Shown here in pieces: positions 26,761 through 36,719 of a stretch of DNA of 64,000 bases. Made by a program: the position numbers and the translations under genes. How positions within the stretch are numbered: position 1 is the first letter of the stretch; each line of letters opens with the position of its first letter. The stretch is from Profundibacter amoris (GTDB lineage: Bacteria; Pseudomonadota; Alphaproteobacteria; Rhodobacterales; Rhodobacteraceae), in contig NZ_CP032125.1 of the NCBI RefSeq assembly GCF_003544895.1, forward strand, positions 572,001 to 636,000. Direction: 5' to 3'. The notes beneath the pieces are model-generated. The model had not been told where the DNA came from. It did not search any database and worked only from the letters and a program-made list of their open reading frames with translations.

Positions 26761-27477
26761 ATGCGCAGATTTGTGATGCTGGTTGCTGCCCTGGCTGTTA
26801 CCGGATGTGTAGAAGCAACCACCGAGAAACCGGCCGAAAAAGACTCGGTTCCGCCACCTGTCCCGGTCTCTGCTTTTGCCGCCAGCAATAATTCCAAAAT
26901 ACAGGATTTTCTGGCGGTTGTGCGCCGTATGGAACCTGTTGCACGACGTGAATGTCGCCGTAGGGCCATCACCGCCAAATGCAATTTCACAATCCTGATC
27001 GATAACCGCAAGAAACAGCCGGCAAATGCGTTTCAGGCTTTGGATGACAAGGATCAGCCGGTCATTGTTTTCACACGCGCATTGATCCAAGAGACGCGAA
27101 ATCAGGATGAGCTGGCCTTTGTATTGGGACACGAGGTTGCCCACCATATTCTGGAACATATATCGAAAACCCGTGATAGCGCCCTTGAGGGGTTTCTGGT
27201 TGGCGGGCTTCAGGCGGCCGTCAAAGGGGGCGACGCAAAGGCAATCGAACGTGCTGAACAGCGCAGTGCATTTATCGGAATCCGCAAATACTCGAAACAA
27301 TACGAGCTTGAGGCCGATGCATTGGGCACGGTGATTACGGCCCATTCCGGTTATAATCCGCTAAGAGGTGCACAGTATTTTCACCGCATTCCTGATCCGG
27401 GTGACAAATATCTTGGCTCGCATCCACCTAACGCAAAGCGGCTTCAAGTCGTTCGCCAAGCCGTATCCAAGTTGTAA
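26761..27477 (+). CDS. M48-family zinc metalloprotease lipoprotein
   Basis: 238 residues from the ATG at 26761 (AAAGGA upstream); an in-frame GTG two codons earlier is less likely. The lipobox LAVTGC gives a lipidated Cys at 16. The zinc motif is HEVAHH (His124, Glu125, His128) and the third ligand is the Glu in YELEADALG (Glu184), typical of M48 peptidases. It lacks the TPR domain of BepA-type proteins. Probably a periplasmic protein quality-control enzyme. Confidence 0.88.
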   Translation: MRRFVMLVAALAVTGCVEATTEKPAEKDSVPPPVPVSAFAASNNSKIQDFLAVVRRMEPVARRECRRRAITAKCNFTILIDNRKKQPANAFQALDDKDQPVIVFTRALIQETRNQDELAFVLGHEVAHHILEHISKTRDSALEGFLVGGLQAAVKGGDAKAIERAEQRSAFIGIRKYSKQYELEADALGTVITAHSGYNPLRGAQYFHRIPDPGDKYLGSHPPNAKRLQVVRQAVSKL

Positions 27478-27502
27478 TTGAAATATGGAAAGATCAAGCC
27501 CA

Positions 27503-28201
27503 ATGGAATGGACACATCTGGAGCGCCACTATGTGGATCGTATCGGCTGGTTGCGGGCGGCCGTTCTGGGCGCAAACGACGGGATCGTATCAACCGCCAG
27601 CCTGATTGCCGGTGTGGCCAGCGCCGGGGCGGGGCAGCCCGAAATCCTGCTGGCCGGTGTGGCCGGTCTGGTGGCTGGGGCCATGTCGATGGCGGCCGGG
27701 GAATATGTCTCGGTCAGCTCGCAGGCGGATGCCGAGAAAAGCGATCTGGCCCGTGAAGCACGCGGTCTTGAGGCGCAGCCCGAGTTCGAGCGCCGCGAGT
27801 TGGCGCAGATCTATGTCGATCGCGGTCTGACCGCTGATTTGGCCGACGAAGTTGCTGTGCAACTGATGGAACATGATGCGTTGGGGGCACATGCCCGTGA
27901 CGAATTGGGAATTTCTCATGTTGTCACGGCACGACCTATACAGGCGGGTCTGGCCTCGGCGGCGGCATTTACGGCGGGGGCTGCACTGCCGGTCGCCTCG
28001 GTTTTGCTGGCCCCTTACGAGATAATTACCGAGGTTTCGACCGGTGTATCCCTTGTGGCACTTGCCGTATTGGGGGCCATGTCGGCCCGCACCGGTGGTT
28101 CGCCGGTCATGCGTGCAGTCGTGCGAGTTACCCTATGGGGGGCGTTGGCAATGGCAGCAACTGCTGGTGTTGGTTATCTGTTCGGGGCAACGGTGGTCTA
28201 G
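27503..28201 (+). CDS. VIT1/CCC1-family iron/manganese transporter
   Basis: A membrane protein with the opening EWTHLERHYVDRIGWLRAAVLGANDGIVSTASL, the hallmark of the VIT1 family, and several hydrophobic segments (LIAGVASAGAG, GAMSMAAGEYVSVSSQAD and three helices at the C-terminus). The middle helical part carries acidic residues (ELAQIYVDRGL, MEHDALGAHARDEL) that bind metal in the family. Bacterial members export or store ferrous iron or manganese. An in-frame ATG at 27485 is also possible; the start is uncertain by six codons. Confidence 0.9.
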   Translation: MEWTHLERHYVDRIGWLRAAVLGANDGIVSTASLIAGVASAGAGQPEILLAGVAGLVAGAMSMAAGEYVSVSSQADAEKSDLAREARGLEAQPEFERRELAQIYVDRGLTADLADEVAVQLMEHDALGAHARDELGISHVVTARPIQAGLASAAAFTAGAALPVASVLLAPYEIITEVSTGVSLVALAVLGAMSARTGGSPVMRAVVRVTLWGALAMAATAGVGYLFGATVV

Positions 28202-28203
28202 GC

Positions 28204-28557
28204 GTGCTGCAATTTGAAAATGTGGTCAGCGACAAGGGATCCAGATACGCGGTTTGCGGTGGCCCTGTTGCTGATCGCGCGGCCGCCAAGGCGTTTATCA
28301 AGGCGCTGAAACGCGGCAAGAAATATGCCCGCGCAACCCATAACACATGGGCGGCGCTATTGCCCGACGGGCCGGTCAAGAACGACGATGGCGAAAGCGG
28401 GGCGGGGATGATGATCTTGCGGATGCTTGAGCGCGAGGGGCTGCAAAACCACATCATCGTTGTGACCCGCTGGTATGGCGGGGTGAAATTGGGCGGCGAC
28501 CGGTTTCGCCATGTGCAAACCTGTGTGAAACACTATCTGGAGCAGTTGCGCGGTTAG
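28204..28557 (+). CDS. IMPACT (YigZ/UPF0029) family protein, N-terminal domain only
   Basis: 117 residues from a GTG two bases after the preceding stop. [76 protein letters not shown] are the core of the IMPACT N-terminal domain. E. coli YigZ also has a C-terminal domain that is absent here. Function in bacteria is unclear. Its end overlaps the end of the convergent gene. Confidence 0.88.
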   Translation: MLQFENVVSDKGSRYAVCGGPVADRAAAKAFIKALKRGKKYARATHNTWAALLPDGPVKNDDGESGAGMMILRMLEREGLQNHIIVVTRWYGGVKLGGDRFRHVQTCVKHYLEQLRG

Positions 28558-30749
28558 GGCCAGACCCGAAAAAGCATGTCGTCGGGGGGGAGGCACACTT
28601 CGTCATTGCAGGCCTGAAGGGTTAGGCGGATGGTGACGGGTTTATCGCCGGTTTGTGCAATCTGGGCGGCCATCACAAAGGACGTGTCATATAGTGACAG
28701 CGGGGTTTCACTGAATCCCAGCTCCTTGATCTCGGCCTTGGGATAGGCGGACAGGGCGACCGGTGTTTGCGCCACGGCCAGTTCCATGCCGATCAGGTAA
28801 TCCTCCAACGGTTCATGCGCGTTGATGTGCCAGCCCTCGCGCGGCTCGATGCTGAGCAGAAGTTGTTTTCCATGGGCATCCAGCGATGCAAACACCCGCA
28901 CCGCCCCGCCGTTTGAAACCCGCATCGCGCCGGTCAATCCGTTTCGTTCGGTGGCAATGGCCGTCAGTATCGCCGCCCGCTGTTCCGGCCCGTTGATCGC
29001 ATCTACCGCCAACGCCGCGGCCAGTTTCGGCGCGGCCTCGCCGGTGCGGGCCAGACGGCGGTCAAGGCCGGCCAGCAATTCCAGCGCCTGCGCGTTACCC
29101 GAGGCGATTTCGTTGTCATCCAGCGGGCGCATCGGGCCAAGTCCGACCGTTTGCGCGTTCATTCGCATCGCCTGCCGGTCATCGGCAAACAGGGTCTGCA
29201 TGTCATCGGCCAGCCTGTCGGCTATCCCCAGCCAGTCGGACTCCGCCCCGCCAAGGTAATCGTCCAGTGCCAGCAGGGCACGGCCAAGGGCGGCATAATC
29301 GACCAGATGGGCCTCGGTGTCAGCCGCGCCCTGATACCAGATGCGTTTTAACCCGTCGTCAAACCACATGTTTTGCAGCATGAATTCGGTGGCCTGCACA
29401 GCGGCCTGCCCATAATCGGGGCGGTTCAGAACGCGGCTGGCTTGGGCCAGCGTTATGACCATTTCTGCGTTCCATGCCAGAATGACCTTTTGATCGGTCA
29501 GCGGTTTTTGGCGCGTTTCACGGGCGTTTCGCAGTTGTTCAAGCAGGGCGTCAAAGTCGCGGATACCATCACGTCCGGCGATTGCTTTTAGCGGGGTGTC
29601 ACTGGTGTACAGGACGCTGGCGCCTTCGAAATTTCCGTCCTCGGTGATGTTGAGGATATCATTCATGGCAGGGGCTTCGGGGCCAAGGGCCTGTTTGATC
29701 TGATCCGGCGTCCAGACATAGAACGCGCCTTCTTGCAGCTTGCCGTCCGGCCCCGGTGATTCCGCATCCTGTGCGGCGTAAAACGCGCCCTCGGGGCTGC
29801 GCATTTCGCGCAACACATAGTCAAAGGTCCGCGTGGCGGCGCGGGCGTAATCGGGGGTGCCCGTTGCGGAATAGGCGTGCAGCAAAAGGCGCCCGATCAG
29901 CGCTTGATTATACAGCATCTTTTCAAAATGCGGGATGTTCCATTCGGGATCGGTGGCATAGCGGTGAAACCCGCCACCAACGTGATCATGGATACCGCCG
30001 CGCACCATCCCGTCCAGTGTCAGGGTGACAGCCTGCATAAGGGCACTATCGCCGCTGCGGTCGGCTTGATCCAGCAGGAACAGCAACAGGTTTTCACGCG
30101 GGAATTTCGGCGCGGTGCCGAAACCGCCGTTGAAGTCGTCCAGATTGCCCAGCATCGCGGTGGCCGCGGCGTTTATATCGGCGTCGGTGACATCGCCCAG
30201 AACTGCCGTCTGGTCCAGATAATCGCGCATGTTTTGCGAGATTTCAAAGGCCTCGGCCCGCAGGGCGGCGTTGTCGGTTTTCCAGACATCTACAATGGTT
30301 TCAAGGGTTTGCAGGAAAGCATCGGGCGGGAAATAGGTGCCGGCAAAGAAGGGTTCGGCATCGGGGGTCAGGAACACGGAATTGGGCCAGCCGCCGCTGC
30401 CGGTCAGGGCCGATGTGACCAGCATGAACTGTTCGTCCAGATCGGGGCGGCGTTCGCGGTCGATCTTGATGCTGACGAAATGCGCGTTCAGATAGGCGGC
30501 GATTTCGGGGTCCTCGAAACTTTCGGCCTCCATCACATGGCACCAGTGACAGGAGGCGTAACCGACGGATACGAATATCATTTTCCCCTCGGCCTGCGCC
30601 TTTTCCAGCGCTTCCGGTCCCCATGGATACCAGTCCACGGGGTTGTCGGCGTGCTGTTGCAGGTAGGGCGAGGATTCCTGCGCCAGCCGGTTTTCGGCGA
30701 AGGATGGCGAGGCAAGCAGGATCAGCAGGAGGGAGAGGAATATGCGCAT
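28554..30749 (-). CDS. DUF255 thioredoxin-domain protein with a DsbD-like C-terminus
   Basis: A 731-residue protein with an N-terminal signal peptide ([18 protein letters not shown]), unlike the usual cytoplasmic YyaL/SPATA20 proteins. [20 protein letters not shown] and CHWC (Cys67, Cys70) are the DUF255 hallmark. The middle (about 130-560) is an alpha/alpha barrel as in six-hairpin glycosidase-like proteins. The last part ends [15 protein letters not shown] (Cys714, Cys719), similar to the N-terminal domain of DsbD. Probably a periplasmic thiol-disulfide protein; the substrate is unknown. Confidence 0.8.
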   Translation of the reverse strand: MRIFLSLLLILLASPSFAENRLAQESSPYLQQHADNPVDWYPWGPEALEKAQAEGKMIFVSVGYASCHWCHVMEAESFEDPEIAAYLNAHFVSIKIDRERRPDLDEQFMLVTSALTGSGGWPNSVFLTPDAEPFFAGTYFPPDAFLQTLETIVDVWKTDNAALRAEAFEISQNMRDYLDQTAVLGDVTDADINAAATAMLGNLDDFNGGFGTAPKFPRENLLLFLLDQADRSGDSALMQAVTLTLDGMVRGGIHDHVGGGFHRYATDPEWNIPHFEKMLYNQALIGRLLLHAYSATGTPDYARAATRTFDYVLREMRSPEGAFYAAQDAESPGPDGKLQEGAFYVWTPDQIKQALGPEAPAMNDILNITEDGNFEGASVLYTSDTPLKAIAGRDGIRDFDALLEQLRNARETRQKPLTDQKVILAWNAEMVITLAQASRVLNRPDYGQAAVQATEFMLQNMWFDDGLKRIWYQGAADTEAHLVDYAALGRALLALDDYLGGAESDWLGIADRLADDMQTLFADDRQAMRMNAQTVGLGPMRPLDDNEIASGNAQALELLAGLDRRLARTGEAAPKLAAALAVDAINGPEQRAAILTAIATERNGLTGAMRVSNGGAVRVFASLDAHGKQLLLSIEPREGWHINAHEPLEDYLIGMELAVAQTPVALSAYPKAEIKELGFSETPLSLYDTSFVMAAQIAQTGDKPVTIRLTLQACNDEVCLPPDDMLFRVWP

Positions 30750-30928
30750 AAGTCAGAGCATAGCGGTGGGGGACGGGCTTGTCAGGTGACGTTTGGGTGA
30801 GGCGGGAAAAGGGCGGTCTGGAAACTGTATGATCCACGTCGGGTTTGCGTATGGCAACGTGCGATGGATTTTCTGACTGTTAAACCCGCCGTGTCAGGGT
30901 GGCGAAAACGCAAAATACAGGAGCGCAA

Positions 30929-31294
30929 ATGACTGTCCCCGAACCCCACCCGATCCGCCATCCGGACAAACGCAAACCGACCAGGGCGCAACTGGCGCAT
31001 CTGAAATCGGCCAAAGAGGCGCTGTTGCAACTGCATCTGACGATCTATGGCCGCGAATACATGTCGCTGCATGTGCCCGAGGACTGGCAATCGCTGGAAG
31101 AGGTGTTCCGCTGCACCCCCGCCAAGCAAAAGATCACCCTGCGGCTGGACGAGGCGGTGGTGAAGTTTTTCAGAAAGAAGGGGCGGGGGTATCAGGAACT
31201 GATCAATCAGGTTCTGCGCAGCTATGTGGAATTGCGGCTGGCCAAGATTCTGGAAGGGCCGGAAGATGTGGGGCCGAACGGGGAGGTGTTGTGA
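30929..31294 (+). CDS. BrnA-like (orphan) antitoxin-domain protein
   Basis: 121 residues from an ATG with AGGAG six nt upstream. The C-terminal KITLRLDEAVVKFFRKKGRGYQELINQVLRSYV is the ribbon-helix-helix of BrnA antitoxins. The N-terminal ~70 residues (LQLHLTIYGREYMSLHVPEDWQSLEEVFRCTPA) are not typical of BrnA. No BrnT toxin gene lies upstream or downstream, so this is likely a free-standing DNA-binding regulator rather than half of a toxin-antitoxin pair. Confidence 0.75.
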   Translation: MTVPEPHPIRHPDKRKPTRAQLAHLKSAKEALLQLHLTIYGREYMSLHVPEDWQSLEEVFRCTPAKQKITLRLDEAVVKFFRKKGRGYQELINQVLRSYVELRLAKILEGPEDVGPNGEVL

Positions 31295-31297
31295 GGG

Positions 31298-31370
31298 GGA
31301 TTGCGGCGTTTGTGGTGGGAGGTCCCCGCGTGCGCGGGGATGACAAAGGGGTGTGGAGGATTGCGACGTT
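31298..31370. repeat. Palindromic repeat flanked by a 13-bp direct repeat
   Basis: CCCCGCGTGCGCGGGG (31324-31339) is a 7-bp stem palindrome of the kind seen dispersed in many proteobacteria. It is flanked by imperfect copies of GATTGCGRCGTTT at 31298 and 31358, 60 bp apart. Confidence 0.6.
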
Positions 31371-31383
31371 TGCCCCTGTCCGG

Positions 31384-31537
31384 CATTTTGCAAAAATGCC
31401 AGCGCCCGACCGCCCCATGGCGGGCGCTTTTGCGAGGGTTGGGTGTGGGGTGAGGTTTGTGGAGTCTCGGATGTTGTGGATTTGGCGATACTGCACTCAG
31501 CACCCACCCGGTCGGGCGCTGGCATTTTTGCAAAATG
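31384..31537 (+). repeat. MITE-like element, copy A (29-bp inverted ends)
   Basis: A perfect 29-bp inverted repeat bounds this stretch: CATTTTGCAAAAATG...CGACCG on the left (31384-31412) and its reverse complement on the right (31509-31537). The core from GCAAAAATG to CATTTTTGC is 142 bp. Inside, GCGCCCG-acCGCCccatGGCG-GGCGC is a hairpin with T4 after it. A related copy in the other orientation lies at 62094-62237. There is no coding gene in it. Confidence 0.75.
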
Positions 31538-31541
31538 GTTC

Positions 31542-32549
31542 TTATTTGGTGATGTAAACGTCGGCGCCATCATTAGGGTAAGTATCTTTTATTAATATAG
31601 TTTCGGAAGAGATGTAAGCTCGATTAATATAATTGAGACTTGTCCATCGTTTTCGTAGGGTTACAACGCGGTCTAATCGAGAGGGTTCAATGTAAATCCG
31701 GTCAATCAGCTTTCCGTTTACTTGTTTCCATAGTGATAGATTTCGGATTTCTTCGTTGTTTTCCTCGCTGCTGAGCTTTTCCTGTGCAGCAAAGAGTTTT
31801 TTTAATGCTTCACCTAACACATTTTCAGTTTTGGATCGGATCTTGCCATGGATTATTGAAAGCTGAGCAATATAGTTTCTTAACAAGTATTTCATATCTA
31901 ATTTTCCGAGGTCTAATTTCTCGACTTCATCCCTCACTTTTTTATTAATACGTGATTCAATAATTTCACGTGCTGAAAAATATGGGTTAATAGTTATTCT
32001 CGATCTGCTTGGCTTATTCCAAGTTGGCGTGCCATCTTGCCACTGCCCGCTCCTGCCAAATGTAAATCCGTCGATAGGTAATTGGGCGTGTAAGCAGTGA
32101 TTGCGAAGCCCATACATTACTCGATATTCAAAGCTGTTGTCGAAAGAAAATGAAAAGTCAGGCTTTGGATTGTACTTGAATTCAGAGTTAGCTTTGTAAA
32201 TTTCTTTTATTCGTTGACACGTTTGTTCTTCATAAGCTCGTGCAGCGGTAAATAATGATAGCAAGTGTAGGTTTAAAGTGTCGCGAAATCTGTCAAAAAA
32301 ACGTTCCATATCATTTTCTTCGACGAAAGGATCAGTCAAATACACTACACTTGAAGATAACAAGAATTTTTCAAGTTCAGTAAATGCAGTGACAACAAGG
32401 GCGAACAAGTCTTCAATATCGCGTAGTGCCCTTATAATGTCCCGGCTTTGCCTCAAATCATTGAATTCACCCAATGTTATTTCAACATTGGCTCCACCGA
32501 TGATGTATTCTCCGAGTGAGAACACCGTTTTATTACCATCTTCGTTCAA
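31542..32549 (-). CDS. AT-rich accessory protein with a HEPN-like RNxxxH motif
   Basis: About 335 residues starting at a TTG (32549 or 32564); there is no ATG start near. The gene overlaps the end of rimO and is much more AT-rich than its surroundings. It is mainly helical in the first 160 residues (e.g. [19 protein letters not shown]) and then contains [13 protein letters not shown], with R-N-x-x-x-H at about residues 149-159 after helices; this is the catalytic motif of HEPN ribonuclease domains. The last ~150 residues are unfamiliar. A HEPN-like role is an inference. Probable horizontal gain. Confidence 0.55.
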   Translation of the reverse strand: MNEDGNKTVFSLGEYIIGGANVEITLGEFNDLRQSRDIIRALRDIEDLFALVVTAFTELEKFLLSSSVVYLTDPFVEENDMERFFDRFRDTLNLHLLSLFTAARAYEEQTCQRIKEIYKANSEFKYNPKPDFSFSFDNSFEYRVMYGLRNHCLHAQLPIDGFTFGRSGQWQDGTPTWNKPSRSRITINPYFSAREIIESRINKKVRDEVEKLDLGKLDMKYLLRNYIAQLSIIHGKIRSKTENVLGEALKKLFAAQEKLSSEENNEEIRNLSLWKQVNGKLIDRIYIEPSRLDRVVTLRKRWTSLNYINRAYISSETILIKDTYPNDGADVYITK

Positions 32550-33916
32550 ACCATCTTCCCCCAAAGATCATACTCCCCCGCCTCGTCCACCTCGACCGTC
32601 ACAATATCCCCTGCCTTCAACCCCTCGAACCCCTCATCAATAAACAGGTTCCCGTCTATTTCCGGCGCGTCGGCCATGGTGCGGCAGGTGGCGGCGTCCT
32701 CGTCTACCTCGTCAACGATGACGTCCATGACCTTGCCGACCTTGGCCGCCAGTTTGGCCTCGGAAATGCTTTGTGCCTTGGCCATGAACCGGTCCCAGCG
32801 GTCCTGTTTCACATCCTCCGGCACATGGTCGGGCAGGGCGTTCGAGCGGGCGCCGGCGACGTTTTCGTACTGGAAGCAGCCGACGCGGTCCAGTTGGGCC
32901 TGGTCCAGCCAGTCCAGCAGGGTCTGGAACTCGGCCTCGGTTTCGCCGGGGTAGCCGACGATGAAGGTGCTGCGCAGAGTGATGTCGGGGCAGATGTCGC
33001 GCCATGCGGCTATTTCATCCAGCGTTTTGGCACCGGCAGCCGGGCGGGCCATGCGTTTGAGCGTGTCGGGGTGGGCGTGCTGGAACGGGATGTCGAGGTA
33101 GGGCAGGATCAGCCCATCCGCCATCAGCGGGATCAGGTCGCGCACATGGGGGTAGGGGTAGACATAGTGCAGCCGCACCCAGGCGCCAAGCGATCCCAGA
33201 TCGCGGGCCAGATCGGTGATATGGGCGCGGTGGCCCTTTTCCGTCGCATATTTCAGGTCCAGCCCATAGGCCGAGGTATCCTGCGAGATCACCAGCAGTT
33301 CCTTGACGCCGGCCTCGACCAGTTTTTCGGCCTCGCGCATCACCGCATGGGCAGGGCGGGAGGCAAGGCGGCCGCGCATGTCGGGGATGATGCAGAATTT
33401 GCAGGCGTGGTTGCAGCCCTCGGAAATCTTCAGATAGCTGTAGTGGCGCGGGGTCAGGGTGACGCCGCTGGCCGGCAGCAGGTCGATATAGGGATCGGGC
33501 GACGGCGGCACGGCCATATGCACCGCGTCCAGCACCTGTTCGTATTGGTGCGGGCCGGTGACCGCAAGGATCTGCGGGTGGTGTTCACGGATGTAGTCCG
33601 GCTCGGCCCCCAGACAGCCGGTGACGATGACGCGGCCGTTTTCGCGCAGGGCCTCGCCGATGGCATCAAGGCTTTCGGCCTTGGCGGAGTCCAGAAAGCC
33701 GCAGGTGTTGACGATCACCGCATCCGCGCCGGTGTAGTCGGGGGAAATGGCGTAGCCTTCGGCGCGCAAGCGGGTCAGGATGCGTTCGCTGTCCACCAGC
33801 GCCTTGGGGCAACCAAGCGACACCATGCCGATGCGCAGCTGGCCGTCGCGGGCCGGTTCATTGATCCGAGCGCGGGGGGCAAGGTCGGGGCGCAGGGAGG
33901 GGGGATTCTGGGGCAT
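32546..33916 (-). CDS. rimO: Ribosomal protein S12 methylthiotransferase
   Basis: A 456-residue radical SAM methylthiotransferase. Order of parts: UPF0004 domain ([20 protein letters not shown], later [10 protein letters not shown] with cluster Cys), radical SAM core with CNHACKFC binding the [4Fe-4S]-SAM cluster, and a C-terminal TRAM domain ([12 protein letters not shown]). RimO adds a methylthio group to an Asp of S12. Its stop overlaps the start of the AT-rich gene. FadL-type gene is divergent. Confidence 0.96.
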   Translation of the reverse strand: MPQNPPSLRPDLAPRARINEPARDGQLRIGMVSLGCPKALVDSERILTRLRAEGYAISPDYTGADAVIVNTCGFLDSAKAESLDAIGEALRENGRVIVTGCLGAEPDYIREHHPQILAVTGPHQYEQVLDAVHMAVPPSPDPYIDLLPASGVTLTPRHYSYLKISEGCNHACKFCIIPDMRGRLASRPAHAVMREAEKLVEAGVKELLVISQDTSAYGLDLKYATEKGHRAHITDLARDLGSLGAWVRLHYVYPYPHVRDLIPLMADGLILPYLDIPFQHAHPDTLKRMARPAAGAKTLDEIAAWRDICPDITLRSTFIVGYPGETEAEFQTLLDWLDQAQLDRVGCFQYENVAGARSNALPDHVPEDVKQDRWDRFMAKAQSISEAKLAAKVGKVMDVIVDEVDEDAATCRTMADAPEIDGNLFIDEGFEGLKAGDIVTVEVDEAGEYDLWGKMV

Positions 33917-34132
33917 TGTGAAAGGGCCTGAAAGAGTGCGGGAGTTTTGCTAATGCCCGTTTTTTACGCGATTTGGAAGCGAAATGCGGTGAAATGGGCT
34001 GATCCGGACACATTTTTGCGGATTCCCTTAACATCTAGATAAAAGAATTTGACTCAAAGGGGGCAACTCTCAATTGTAGAGACAATATGTCGCGGTCGGG
34101 CAAAAAGGGCCGTAATTTTGGGAGGAAGACAA

Positions 34133-35293
34133 TTGAATAAACTGCTAGGACAAACGGCGGGCCGTTTGGGAATAACGCTTACAACAGCAATGATATTGGC
34201 AACACCGGCGATGGCAACCGAAGGGATGTTCGCGCTGGGTTTCAGTACCAATCAGCGGGCAATGGGCGGCGCTGGTGTGGCTTATGGGTACGAGGCCATG
34301 TCGGCCACGCTGAACCCGGCCAATGCCGCGAATGTGGGGCATGAAATGCAATTCGGGCTGGATATCTTTAGCCCGAACCGCGGGTTTACACAGGCCCCCG
34401 GCCCACGTGTTGAAAGTAACTCGAATTATTTCCCCGTACCGAATTTTTCCTACAACAAGCCATTGGACAACGGCAAAGTGTTCAATATTTCGGTCTATGG
34501 CAATGGGGGCATGAATACAGATTATCCCATAAACATGTTCGGAGTAGGAAGCCCGACCGGTATTGACCTGAGCCAGATGTTTATCTCGGCGACCTATGCC
34601 GGGAAATCGGGCAATCTGTCTTGGGGCATCTCGCCAACTGTTGTCATCCAGACATTCCGCGCCAACGGGCTGCCTTTTGGATCGGGGCGTGACTGGTCCT
34701 ATGGCGGTGGTTTGCGCGCCGGTATCGTATATGAGGCTTCGCCGCAACTGAGCTTGGGTCTGTCCGGCAGCACCAAGATGAACATGACCAAGTTCGACAA
34801 ATATGCAAACCTGTTCGAAAATCGCGGCGAATTCGATGTTCCCGGGTCGATTACGGCGGGGCTTGCCTATAAGGCGAATTCAAAGCTGACAATGATGCTG
34901 GATGTGCAGCGGATATTCTATTCCGGTGTGGATGCCATTTCGAATCCGGTTGGCCCACCGCCATTTGGCACACCAGGTGGCCCAGGGTTTGGCTGGGACG
35001 ATATCAACGTTCTGAAACTGGGTCTGGAATACAAAGCCAATGATACAATGACGTGGCGCGCCGGTTATGCCTACTCGGAAAATCCGGTTGGCCCCGAGGA
35101 CGTTTCAATGGGCATTCTGGCCCCCGGGGTTGTTACCCATCATCTGACGGTTGGCGGCACCTATTCGTTCAACCCCAGCAACTCGATTGATTTTGCGATC
35201 GAGTATGCGCCCGAGAACACTGTAACAGGTGGCCCGATCACGCTTGATATGAGCCAGTTCAGTGTTTCGGTGGGCTGGACACGCAAGTTCTAA
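34133..35293 (+). CDS. OMPP1/FadL/TodX-type outer-membrane transporter
   Basis: 386 residues from the TTG at 34133, which has GGGAGGAAGA upstream; earlier in-frame starts lack a ribosome site and signal. The signal peptide (LNKLLGQTAGRLGITLTTAM) ends at ATPAMA. EGMFALGFSTNQRAMGGAGVAYGYEAMSATLNPAN is the N-terminal plug-like region of the FadL family, and the protein ends in Phe (VGWTRKF). It probably forms a barrel for hydrophobic molecules such as fatty acids or aromatics. Strong terminator 30 bp after. Confidence 0.88.
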   Translation: MNKLLGQTAGRLGITLTTAMILATPAMATEGMFALGFSTNQRAMGGAGVAYGYEAMSATLNPANAANVGHEMQFGLDIFSPNRGFTQAPGPRVESNSNYFPVPNFSYNKPLDNGKVFNISVYGNGGMNTDYPINMFGVGSPTGIDLSQMFISATYAGKSGNLSWGISPTVVIQTFRANGLPFGSGRDWSYGGGLRAGIVYEASPQLSLGLSGSTKMNMTKFDKYANLFENRGEFDVPGSITAGLAYKANSKLTMMLDVQRIFYSGVDAISNPVGPPPFGTPGGPGFGWDDINVLKLGLEYKANDTMTWRAGYAYSENPVGPEDVSMGILAPGVVTHHLTVGGTYSFNPSNSIDFAIEYAPENTVTGGPITLDMSQFSVSVGWTRKF

Positions 35294-35322
35294 AACCGCA
35301 TCAAGACAGTCAAGATTACAGA

Positions 35323-35348
35323 GGGGGGCCAATTTGGCGCCCCTTTTT
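35323..35348 (+). terminator. Rho-independent terminator after the FadL-type gene
   Basis: GGGGGGCCA...TGGCGCCCC stem with one mismatch, then T5. Confidence 0.8.
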
Positions 35349-35457
35349 CGCTTCGGTTACAGTGGAAATATACGATTGCCGTTGATATACGTCATTTCAG
35401 GCGCCATATGGTTATGGCACTGTCGTTCGATACCGCTTTCACAAAGGATGCTTTCCA

Positions 35458-36654
35458 ATGACCGCCCCCCGCAATTTCGACATCGTTATTATCGGCGCAG
35501 GCCCCGCAGGCCTGTCCCTTGCCCGCACCCTGTCGGGCAGCGGTTTGCAGATCGCCATTGTCGAAATGCAGAGCGAGGCCGTGCTGGCCGACCCGCCCGA
35601 GGACGGGCGCGATATCGCGCTGACGCATACGTCGGAAAAGCTGATGAAGGATCTGGGCATGTGGGCGCATATCCCCGAGGACCAGATCGGCACCATTCGC
35701 GATGCCAAGGTGGTGAACGGCAAATCGCCATTTTCGCTGCATTTCGACAGTCGCGGATCAGGGGCCGATTATTTGGGGCGGATTGTGCCGAACCATCTGA
35801 TCCGGCAATCCGCCTATAAGGTGGTCAAGGATCAGCCCAATGTCACCCTGCTGTGCGAAAGCGAGGTGGTTTCTGTGGCCACCAACACCACCGAAGGCAC
35901 CGTCGGTCTGGCCGATGGCACCACGCTGAAGGCGGCGCTGGTTGTGGCGGCGGACAGCCGGTTTTCAAGCACCCGTCGCAAGATGGGGATCGCGGCCAGC
36001 AGTCTGGATTTCGGCCGCGTTGTGATTGTCTGCGAGATGGAGCATGAACTGCCCCACGAAGACACCGCGACAGAGTGTTTCTTTTACGACCAGACGCTGG
36101 CGATCCTGCCGATGTATGGCAATAAATCCTCTGTGGTTGTGACCCTGCCGACAGCCAATGCCGATGCGGTTCTGAACATGCCGCCCGAGGCTTTTGCCGC
36201 GGATATCGCCCAAAGGTTTGGCGGCAAGCTGGGCAAGATGACTTTGGTCACCAAACGCCACCCCTATCCGCTGGTCGGGGTTCTGGCCAAGCAATTCGTC
36301 ACCACCCGTTTTGCGCTGGTGGGGGACGCGGCGGTGGGGATGCACCCTGTTACCGCGCACGGGTTCAATCTGGGTTTAAGCGGGGCCAAGTTGTTGTCCG
36401 ACCAGATCGAGGAAGCCGCGCGCAATCTGACCGATATCGGCGCGATGACGGGACTAAAACGCTATGAATCGGCGCACCGTCGGGCGGTGCTGCCGCTGTA
36501 TCACGGCACCAATGCGCTGGTGAAACTGTATACCGACACATCGGTTCCGGCCCGCCTGTTGCGGGATGTGGCGCTGCGTGTGGGGAATTTCCTGCCGCCG
36601 GTCAAGAAACGCATTCTGCACCAGTTGACCCATATCGAACAGCACGCCAAATAG
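35458..36654 (+). CDS. UbiH/COQ6-type FAD-dependent monooxygenase, possibly UbiM
   Basis: A 398-residue flavoprotein. DIVIIGAGPAGLSLARTL binds the FAD ADP part, and ALVGDAAVGMHPVTAHGFNLGL is the second FAD motif of ubiquinone hydroxylases. The family hydroxylates the ring of ubiquinone intermediates. The wording GMHPVTAHGFN differs from UbiH/F/I (HxxxP-GQG-N) and reminds me of UbiM, a hydroxylase of variable position specificity. Which position is modified cannot be said from sequence. It is upstream of an AsmA gene with its own ribosome site. Confidence 0.82.
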   Translation: MTAPRNFDIVIIGAGPAGLSLARTLSGSGLQIAIVEMQSEAVLADPPEDGRDIALTHTSEKLMKDLGMWAHIPEDQIGTIRDAKVVNGKSPFSLHFDSRGSGADYLGRIVPNHLIRQSAYKVVKDQPNVTLLCESEVVSVATNTTEGTVGLADGTTLKAALVVAADSRFSSTRRKMGIAASSLDFGRVVIVCEMEHELPHEDTATECFFYDQTLAILPMYGNKSSVVVTLPTANADAVLNMPPEAFAADIAQRFGGKLGKMTLVTKRHPYPLVGVLAKQFVTTRFALVGDAAVGMHPVTAHGFNLGLSGAKLLSDQIEEAARNLTDIGAMTGLKRYESAHRRAVLPLYHGTNALVKLYTDTSVPARLLRDVALRVGNFLPPVKKRILHQLTHIEQHAK

Positions 36655-36719
36655 GGCTTGAGCACACGGCATCGGGCACCTAGTTTGAAAGCATGTTCTT
36701 GTAACGCAGGAGAGTTATT

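Noticed and set aside
30750-30928. A possible BrnT toxin gene before the BrnA-like gene
   Set aside because: No open frame with BrnT motifs in the 179-bp spacer on either strand.
31291-31557. An 88-codon plus-strand frame through the repeats
   Set aside because: It reads through the inverted repeat and hairpins, no ribosome site, no protein-like pattern. Treated as repeat DNA.
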